Shown here in pieces: positions 1 to 5,192 of a DNA stretch of 5,192 nucleotides. Under the pieces are notes generated by a model. The model saw nothing but the letters and a program-made list of their open reading frames with translations. It made no database searches and was not told the origin of the DNA. Each line of letters opens with the position of its first letter. Position 1 is the first letter of the stretch. The stretch is from NCBI GenBank assembly GCA_036351575.1, contig JAZBPJ010000105.1, positions 1-5,192 of the forward strand, read 5' to 3'. Made by a program: the position numbers and the translations under genes. The stretch is from JABDPF01 sp036351575 (GTDB lineage: Bacteria > Pseudomonadota > Gammaproteobacteria > Xanthomonadales > SZUA-36).

Positions 1-957
1 GCCATCGGCACCCACGCGCTCATGCAGGAGGGTGTCGACTTCAAACGACTGGGGCTGGCCATCGTCGACGAGCAGCACCGCTTCGGCGTGCATCAGCGCC
101 TGGCCCTGATGGACAAGGCCGGCGACGAAACCGTGCACGTACACCAGTTGATCATGACGGCCACGCCCATCCCGCGCACCCTGGCCATGACCGCCTACGC
201 CGGCCTGGAAACCTCGGTAATCGACGAACTGCCGCCCGGCCGAAAACCGGTAACGACCGTCGCCATATGCGGAGACCGGCGGGGCGAAGTCATCGATCGT
301 ATCGAAGCAGCCTGCGCCGGCGGCCGGCAAGCCTACTGGGTCTGCACGCTGATCGAGGAGTCGGACTCGGTGCAGGCCCAGGCTGCCGAGGACGTGGCGC
401 GCGAACTGCAGGAACGCCTGCGCGGACTCCAGGTCGGGCTGGTGCACGGGCGCATGAAACCGGCCGAGAAACAGGCAGTGATGGACCGTTTCAAGGGCGG
501 GCGACTCCAGTTGCTGGTCGCGACGACGGTAATCGAAGTCGGCGTCGATGTGCCCAACGCTTCGCTGATGATCATCGAAAACGCCGAGCGCCTGGGCCTG
601 GCCCAATTGCACCAGTTGCGGGGACGCGTCGGCCGCGGCAGCGAACAGTCGTCCTGCGTGCTGCTCTACAGTCAGCCGCTGGGAGCCACGGCCCGGGAAC
701 GGCTGCGCATACTGCGCGAATCGAACGATGGGTTCCGGATTGCCGAAAAGGACCTCGAACTGCGCGGACCGGGCGAAGTACTGGGAACGCGGCAGACCGG
801 CATGCTGCAGTTTCGGGTGGCGGACCTGGCGCGGGACGAGGGTTTGCTGGAACGGATTCCGGAGGTCGCGGACCGGCTGCTGAAAGAGAGTCCCGAGCTG
901 GCAAACCGGCTGATCCGCCGCTGGATCGGCGATGCCGGGCGGTTTGCTGCTGTCTGA
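1..957 (+). CDS. recG: ATP-dependent DNA helicase RecG, C-terminal part (5' end outside window)
   Basis: RecG is a superfamily 2 DNA translocase that regresses stalled replication forks and migrates Holliday-type junctions in the cytoplasm. The reading frame is open from base 1 and 318 residues are visible, so slightly more than half of the roughly 690-residue family protein (wedge domain and Walker A) lies upstream. Counting from base 1, I see the DEQH box (motif II, residues 23-26), TATPIPRT (motif III, 53-60), TTVIEVGVDVPNA (motif V, 175-187) and QLHQLRGRVGRG (motif VI, 202-213). After these comes the RecG-specific segment with GFRIAEKDLELRGPGE starting at residue 244 and GTRQTG, which corresponds to the TRG translocation region. 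From memory the sequence follows E. coli RecG closely throughout, including the C-terminal end. No frameshift or lost catalytic residue is seen. The gene converges with the membrane TPR gene, 174 bases away. Mfd shares the TRG motif, but the overall match is to RecG. Confidence 0.97.
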   Translation, partial: AIGTHALMQEGVDFKRLGLAIVDEQHRFGVHQRLALMDKAGDETVHVHQLIMTATPIPRTLAMTAYAGLETSVIDELPPGRKPVTTVAICGDRRGEVIDRIEAACAGGRQAYWVCTLIEESDSVQAQAAEDVARELQERLRGLQVGLVHGRMKPAEKQAVMDRFKGGRLQLLVATTVIEVGVDVPNASLMIIENAERLGLAQLHQLRGRVGRGSEQSSCVLLYSQPLGATARERLRILRESNDGFRIAEKDLELRGPGEVLGTRQTGMLQFRVADLARDEGLLERIPEVADRLLKESPELANRLIRRWIGDAGRFAAV

Positions 958-1026
958 TTAATCCTGGTTACCGAAACTTCACGGGCACTTCCTTTTTTAC
1001 GCCGAAAAGAACCTGACACCTGCTTT

Positions 1027-1093
1027 CCGGGGTCTGAAAAACAGGATGTTTTTCACGAAGCGACATAGGGACATGCCTGAGCGTCCCCGGCAT
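1027..1093. other. Structured convergent intergenic element (nested inverted repeats)
   Basis: The gap between recG and the TPR gene holds several inverted repeats in under 70 bases. CCGGGG at 1027-1032 pairs with CCCCGG at 1085-1090. Inside it sits the hairpin at 1035-1055. GGGAC (1068-1072) can pair with GTCCC (1083-1087), and ATGCC (1073-1077) with GGCAT (1089-1093), so some of these stems are mutually exclusive. There is no plausible gene here: the small + strand frame starting at 1046 runs into the antisense of the TPR gene. The layout resembles short palindromic intergenic repeats found in many gammaproteobacterial genomes, but only one copy is in the window, so repeat status is inference. 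Confidence 0.35.
1035..1055. terminator. Possible bidirectional terminator hairpin between recG and the TPR gene
   Basis: A perfect 9-bp stem (TGAAAAACA, loop GGA, TGTTTTTCA) lies 77 bases after the recG stop and 76 bases from the stop of the opposing gene. The 3' arm carries five T residues on either strand, and the position between convergent genes suits a shared terminator. Against this, the stem is A/T-rich rather than GC-rich and no separate U tract follows it, so it may simply be part of the larger folded element around it. Confidence 0.3.
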
Positions 1094-1131
1094 AGAGGTA
1101 TCGGGTCCTTGAGATGGCTGCCTGCAAATAG

Positions 1132-3321
1132 TCAGAGCGCAGCCAGCGAGGCGGAGCGGATCTCAGACACGGCGCGGGTCAGGTCTTCGCTGACCTGGTC
1201 CTTGAACACCAGGAACTCGGGCCGGTCGCGCAGCGGATCGAGCCGGCTGTCGATTTCCAGCACCCACTGCTCCCGGAAGCCGCGCTCGTAGGCCTGCTGC
1301 AATTTTTCGATGGCCCGGTCCTTATCGCCGCGCAGGGTCAGCAGAACCCCCTCGCTGTAATAGATCGACCAGTTGTCCACCCCGTTCAGGCGGGCCCGGC
1401 TGATCAGGCGGTCCGCCCTTGCCAGAAACTCCTGCGCCCGCTCGGCTTCCCCCTTGTAGCCCAACGTCAATGACGCCAGCGTCAGTTTCTCGATTTCCGC
1501 GCCGCTCCAGGCCGGGTTTTCCTCATCGTTGATCGACGCCAGCAGGTAATCCAGGGCCGTATCGTATTCACCGCTGAGCAACGCCAGCACGCCCATCTGG
1601 AAGTCGAAACGCGCCTGCATGGCGGGCGGCGCCTGCTCGCCGTAATCGGCCCGCATTTCGCGCAGCAGGCGCCTGGCCTCTTCAAATCGCCGGGAAACCA
1701 GCAACGTTTCCCCATAGGCGCCGCGCAGGGTGGAATTGTTCGGCGCGGACTCCAGGCCTTCCAGCAACAGGCGCTCCGCTTCCTCGGGCTGACCCAGCTT
1801 TATCCAGGTATGCGCCAGAACGGCGATATCCTCGGGGTTGTCGGGCTGCAGGCGATACGCCCGGTCAGCCAGCCGCCAGCCCTCGACCAGGTTGCCGTTG
1901 CTCAACTCCTGCTTGGCCATGAAGCGCAGCAGGATGGTCGAGTCCGGCCGCATGGCCAGCATTTCGGCCATGACGTCCCGGGCCTGTTCCCAATGACCGC
2001 GAACCGAAAGATTGTTGGTGTAGTTCACACGCAGCAATTCGTTCAGCGGATCGCGCACCATGGCCTGTTCCAGCACCAGGCTTTCTTCGGGGTAACGCCC
2101 CATTTCGCCGAGCACGCCGGCCAGCCAGAGCTGTGCGGGAATGTAGTCCGCGTTCAGATCGACCGCGTGCCGCAGCGCCGACTCCGCGGCGTCCATCTGG
2201 CCGATCTGCCAGCGCGCCAGCCCCAGCGCCGCGAAAGCCTCGGCCGATTCGGGATCGATGGCAAGCGCTTTTTCAACCATCGGCTGCGCTTTTTCCGCCG
2301 CCTTGATACTCGTGATATTGCCGTATAGCGCCAGCAGCAGGTAGGTGTCCGCCAGGGCCGCGTAGGCCGGCGCGAAGCGGGCGTCGTGCTCCAGTGCCCG
2401 CGCGAAAAACTCTACCGCCTTCTGCAATTCTTCGGGGGTTCTGCGCCACCAGTGCAGCCTGCCCGTGCGGTAAGCCTGCGAAGCCGCCAGGCTGTCGGTT
2501 TGCGATTCCGAGCTGACCGAAAGGCCTTCGAAAGAGTCCACCAGGGCCAACGCGATATTGCTCGCCACCTCGTCCTGGATGGTGAAGATATCGGTCATTT
2601 CGCTGTCGTAGTACTTGGACCAGATATGAAAACCGTCTTCGACGTTGATCAGCTGCGCGGTCAGGCGGATGCGGTCGCCGGATGTTCGAACGCTGCCCTC
2701 GAGCACGGTGCGCACGTTCAGCAGCCGACCGATTTCACGAATATCCGTATTGCTGTCCCGAAACGCGAAGGATGACGTGCGGGCCGCCACGTTCAGCCCA
2801 TCGACCTGGGCCAGGAGATTCAGGATTTCTTCCGACACACCGTCCGCCAGGTAACCCTGATTGCCCTGCGCGGAAAGATCGGCGAACGGCAGCACGGCGA
2901 TGGAATTCTGCGGCGCCGTGAACTGGCGCCCCCCGGCGGTTTCTCCTGTAAACAGCGTGTCGAATTTGTTCGTGTAGTAGCCGAAGCATAGCCAGGCCAG
3001 GCCCACCATCACCAGCATCATCGTGCCGAAAACGGCGGCATTCTGGCCCCGCGTCAGAAGTCCTTCCGGATTGGTGTGACGGATTCCGCCGGAGCCGATA
3101 TCGAAATACCAGGCCAGCATGAAGACGGCCGGGAACCCGAGAATGGCCACGAGCACCACGACGGTCGGAAGCCACGCGGGCAGCAGAAGCGGCTCCACGG
3201 CGGCGTCCATCAGCTGCAGCAGAACGAAGACCGCCACGGCATAGGCGCCGACGGTGCGCAGCACCCTGCGCCGGTTCAGCTCGCCCAGAACGGCGGTTAA
3301 AAACGAATGGCCCTCACTCAT
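1132..3321 (-). CDS. Inner-membrane protein with TolB/FlgO-like domain and TPR array
   Basis: The protein has 729 residues from the ATG at 3321. The N-terminal part (ELNRRRVLRTVGAYAVAVF) is typical of a family often loosely labelled adenylate cyclase or TolB-like TPR protein. Hydrophobic segments at about 21-41, 51-73 and 95-115 are likely membrane helices. A TolB N-terminal/FlgO-like domain follows at about 138-262 (NSIAVLPFADLS, YLADGVSEEILNLLAQ, LEGSVR, WSKYYD). TPR-like helix pairs fill about 285-700, for example FAPAYAALADTYLLL and EAFAALGLARWQIGQ. No cyclase, kinase or winged-helix domain is visible, so it is not a CadC-type regulator, and the label adenylate cyclase is not supported. 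Its role is unknown; a scaffold or sensor for protein contacts is inference. The frame stays open to a GTG at 3411, but the 30 extra residues are basic and unlike the family start, so the ATG is preferred although its ribosome binding site is weak. The P-II gene lies 99 bases upstream on the same strand. Confidence 0.88.
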   Translation of the reverse strand: MSEGHSFLTAVLGELNRRRVLRTVGAYAVAVFVLLQLMDAAVEPLLLPAWLPTVVVLVAILGFPAVFMLAWYFDIGSGGIRHTNPEGLLTRGQNAAVFGTMMLVMVGLAWLCFGYYTNKFDTLFTGETAGGRQFTAPQNSIAVLPFADLSAQGNQGYLADGVSEEILNLLAQVDGLNVAARTSSFAFRDSNTDIREIGRLLNVRTVLEGSVRTSGDRIRLTAQLINVEDGFHIWSKYYDSEMTDIFTIQDEVASNIALALVDSFEGLSVSSESQTDSLAASQAYRTGRLHWWRRTPEELQKAVEFFARALEHDARFAPAYAALADTYLLLALYGNITSIKAAEKAQPMVEKALAIDPESAEAFAALGLARWQIGQMDAAESALRHAVDLNADYIPAQLWLAGVLGEMGRYPEESLVLEQAMVRDPLNELLRVNYTNNLSVRGHWEQARDVMAEMLAMRPDSTILLRFMAKQELSNGNLVEGWRLADRAYRLQPDNPEDIAVLAHTWIKLGQPEEAERLLLEGLESAPNNSTLRGAYGETLLVSRRFEEARRLLREMRADYGEQAPPAMQARFDFQMGVLALLSGEYDTALDYLLASINDEENPAWSGAEIEKLTLASLTLGYKGEAERAQEFLARADRLISRARLNGVDNWSIYYSEGVLLTLRGDKDRAIEKLQQAYERGFREQWVLEIDSRLDPLRDRPEFLVFKDQVSEDLTRAVSEIRSASLAAL

Positions 3322-3420
3322 CGAATCACAAACCCGTCGATTTCCCTCGTCACTGTACTTATGACGTTGTGAACCCCGATTTAGTTTCTTTGATTTTTTC
3401 AGGCGCGGCACTGGTACGGC

Positions 3421-3759
3421 TCAAAGCGCCTGATCACCCTCTTCTCCGGTGCGGATGCGAACCGCCTGTTCAAGCGGCTGGACGAATATCTTTCCGTCCC
3501 CGATGCGGCCGGAAGCTGCCGCGTCGGCGATCGCCTCCACCACGGCTTCGACCCGTTCGTCCGGAACGGCGACTTCCAGTTTGAGTTTCGGCAGGAAATC
3601 GACCACGTATTCCGCGCCGCGGTACAGCTCCGTGTGGCCTTTCTGCCGCCCGAAACCGCGCACCTCGGTCACGGTCATGCCCTGCACGCCGATTTCAGCG
3701 AGCGCGTCGCGCACGTCATCCAGCTTAAACGGTTTGATGATTGCCGCTATCATTTTCAT
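3421..3759 (-). CDS. glnB/glnK: P-II family nitrogen regulatory protein
   Basis: P-II is a small trimeric cytoplasmic signal protein that reads ATP/ADP and 2-oxoglutarate, is uridylylated by GlnD when nitrogen is scarce, and controls targets such as GlnE, NtrB and AmtB. The ATG at 3759 gives exactly 112 residues, the usual length. The start MKMIAAIIKPFKL is the family N-terminus and has an AGAGGG site 8 bases upstream. The T-loop is intact (GFGRQKGHTELYRGAEY, 35-51), with the uridylylation target Tyr51. The nucleotide-binding GDGK (87-90) and the RIRTGE stretch with Arg101 and Arg103 are present. GlnB and GlnK cannot be separated safely. The proximity to ubiK and comM recalls Pseudomonas glnK, while Asp54 and the TGEE ending resemble E. 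coli GlnB. No amtB follows. The next gene on the strand is the membrane TPR protein, possibly co-transcribed. A longer in-frame start at 3834 would add 25 unlike residues and is rejected. Confidence 0.96.
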   Translation of the reverse strand: MKMIAAIIKPFKLDDVRDALAEIGVQGMTVTEVRGFGRQKGHTELYRGAEYVVDFLPKLKLEVAVPDERVEAVVEAIADAAASGRIGDGKIFVQPLEQAVRIRTGEEGDQAL

Positions 3760-3767
3760 TATCGGGG

Positions 3768-3773
3768 CCCTCT
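3768..3773 (-). promoter_or_regulatory. Ribosome binding site of the P-II gene
   Basis: AGAGGG on the - strand lies 8 bases before the ATG at 3759. It supports this start over the in-frame ATGs at 3777 and 3834 upstream and 3753 downstream. Confidence 0.7.
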
Positions 3774-3797
3774 TCATGTGTAAACTGGCTACTGATG

Positions 3798-3826
3798 ACT
3801 GTAATCCTAGCCCATTCGAGCCGCAA
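3798..3826 (-). promoter_or_regulatory. Candidate sigma70-type promoter for the P-II gene
   Basis: On the - strand TTGCGG (3826-3821) and TACAGT (3803-3798) are separated by 17 bases. Each hexamer matches the consensus at about four of six positions. Transcription would begin near 3791 and leave a leader of roughly 30 bases that contains the AGAGGG site. I see no sigma54 -24/-12 element (TGGCAC-N5-TTGC type), which would have suggested NtrC control. This is a pattern match only. Confidence 0.4.
3800..3805 (+). promoter_or_regulatory. Candidate -10 element for ubiK
   Basis: TGTAAT matches TATAAT at five of six positions and lies 49 bases before the ubiK ATG. No convincing -35 hexamer is found 16-18 bases upstream. 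The element overlaps the proposed - strand -10 of the P-II gene, so the two promoters would compete for polymerase if both are real. Confidence 0.25.
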
Positions 3827-3846
3827 GTCAGCATACCGGCCGCAAG
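3820..3846. repeat. Direct repeat of GCCGCAAG in the divergent promoter region
   Basis: GCCGCAAG occurs at 3820-3827 and again at 3839-3846, with a period of 19 bases. The first copy covers the proposed -35 of the P-II promoter. The second overlaps the ubiK ribosome binding site. Two 8-base copies in under 30 bases could be an operator pair or chance in GC-rich DNA. Confidence 0.35.
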
Positions 3847-3848
3847 GA
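3844..3848 (+). promoter_or_regulatory. Ribosome binding site of ubiK
   Basis: AAGGA lies 6 bases before the ATG at 3855. It fixes the start at MIDLKTIDE and argues against the frame's first ATG at 3741, which would overlap the P-II coding region. Confidence 0.75.
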
Positions 3849-3854
3849 CATAAC

Positions 3855-4097
3855 ATGATCGACCTGAAGACCATCGACGAAGTCACGCGCAAACTGGCGG
3901 ACGCGCTGCCGCCCGGACTGGCCCAGACGAAGGAAGAAATGGAGAGCCGCATCCGCATGGTTCTCACCGGAGCCTTCGAACGCATGAACCTGGTCAACCG
4001 GGACGAGTACGACGCCAGGTGCGCCCAGCTCGACGAGGCCCGGGCACGGCTGGAAGCCATCGAAAGCCGCCTGGAAGAACTGCTGAACGAAGAATAG
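3855..4097 (+). CDS. ubiK: Ubiquinone biosynthesis accessory factor UbiK (BMFP/YqiC family)
   Basis: UbiK is a small coiled-coil protein that binds UbiJ and membrane lipids and supports the multi-enzyme complex making ubiquinone under aerobic conditions. It was earlier known as YqiC, a membrane fusogenic protein. The product has 80 residues and begins MIDLKTIDEVTRKL, like the MIDPKKIEQIARQV start of E. coli UbiK. The family core MNLVNRDEYDAR at about 46-57 matches LDLVSREEFDVQ there. An amphipathic helix fills the first part, and a heptad-like coiled coil (LDEARARLEAIESRLEELL) fills the end. It lacks the Pro-rich C-terminal tail of the E. coli protein, so it is somewhat shorter. It is divergent from the P-II gene (95-base gap) and 69 bases before comM on the same strand, so the two may form an operon. 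Confidence 0.93.
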   Translation: MIDLKTIDEVTRKLADALPPGLAQTKEEMESRIRMVLTGAFERMNLVNRDEYDARCAQLDEARARLEAIESRLEELLNEE

Positions 4098-4139
4098 GCG
4101 ATTTCCTACACCCAACCGGAGCGATTACGCTGCCGCTTG

Positions 4140-4155
4140 TTCACGGTTCCGTGAA
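4140..4155. promoter_or_regulatory. 16-base palindrome upstream of comM
   Basis: TTCACGG-TT-CCGTGAA is an inverted repeat with seven perfect base pairs per arm and a central TT. It ends 11 bases before the comM ATG. In RNA it would form a tight hairpin with a GTTC loop. In DNA the two-fold symmetry suits a dimeric repressor. No Shine-Dalgarno sequence lies between it and the start. Its function is inferred from position and symmetry only. Confidence 0.4.
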
Positions 4156-4166
4156 ACGATGGCTGC

Positions 4167-5192
<1,026 letters not shown>

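Noticed and set aside
992..1009. CTTTT/AAAAG inverted repeat with a T6 run after recG
   Set aside because: The stem is only five A/T-rich pairs, and the T run lies in its 5' arm rather than after it, so it does not look like a rho-independent terminator.
267..1016. Long + strand ORF of 249 codons over recG
   Set aside because: It lies out of frame inside recG and is rich in Arg, Ala, Gly and Pro, as expected for a shadow frame in GC-rich DNA; recG has clear helicase motifs.
1046..1291. Small + strand ORF beginning in the recG/TPR gap
   Set aside because: Most of it is antisense to the 3' end of the TPR gene and its start lies inside the folded element; no homology is recognised.
1810..2328. 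+ strand ORF of 172 codons opposite the TPR gene
   Set aside because: It is antisense to the TPR repeats; its apparent regularity comes from the repeated helix pattern on the other strand.
2912..2930. GGCGCC repeated around a 7-base spacer
   Set aside because: It lies inside the TPR gene and encodes ordinary residues; GGCGCC is common in DNA of this composition.
3322..3411. GTG start at 3411 for the TPR protein
   Set aside because: The added 30 residues are basic and unlike the family N-terminus, and no ribosome binding site is evident. The ATG at 3321 gives the expected start.

Overview
The window is an ordinary-looking chromosomal stretch of a high-GC gammaproteobacterium. The RecG, P-II, UbiK and ComM homologues all resemble gammaproteobacterial family members, and UbiK is itself largely a proteobacterial ubiquinone factor. 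The P-II/UbiK/ComM neighbourhood is one I recall from Pseudomonas-type genomes. No genus can be assigned from sequence alone. I see no rRNA, tRNA, CRISPR array, insertion sequence or phage gene.

Layout from left to right: (1) the C-terminal half of recG on the + strand (1-957, start outside the window). (2) A 174-base convergent gap (958-1131) with several nested inverted repeats, possibly a bidirectional terminator or a dispersed palindromic element. (3) On the - strand, a 729-residue inner-membrane protein with a TolB/FlgO-like domain and a long TPR array (3321 down to 1132). (4) Upstream of it on the same strand, a 112-residue P-II signal transducer (3759 down to 3421). (5) A 95-base divergent promoter region (3760-3854). 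(6) On the + strand, ubiK (3855-4097) and then, 69 bases later, the first 342 codons of comM/yifB (4167 to the window end, open at the edge). comM has no stop inside the window, so a search for closed ORFs misses it.

Functionally the genes fall into three groups. RecG and ComM both act on branched DNA (fork regression and junction processing; branch migration during transformation). P-II is the nitrogen/energy sensor and may share a transcript with the membrane TPR protein, in the place where an ammonium transporter gene (amtB) often lies. UbiK assists aerobic ubiquinone synthesis.

No strong case for a new multi-gene system is visible. The points most worth a second look are the uncharacterised TolB-like/TPR membrane protein beside P-II, the folded convergent intergenic element, and a 16-base near-perfect palindrome directly before a comM start that lacks a clear ribosome binding site.
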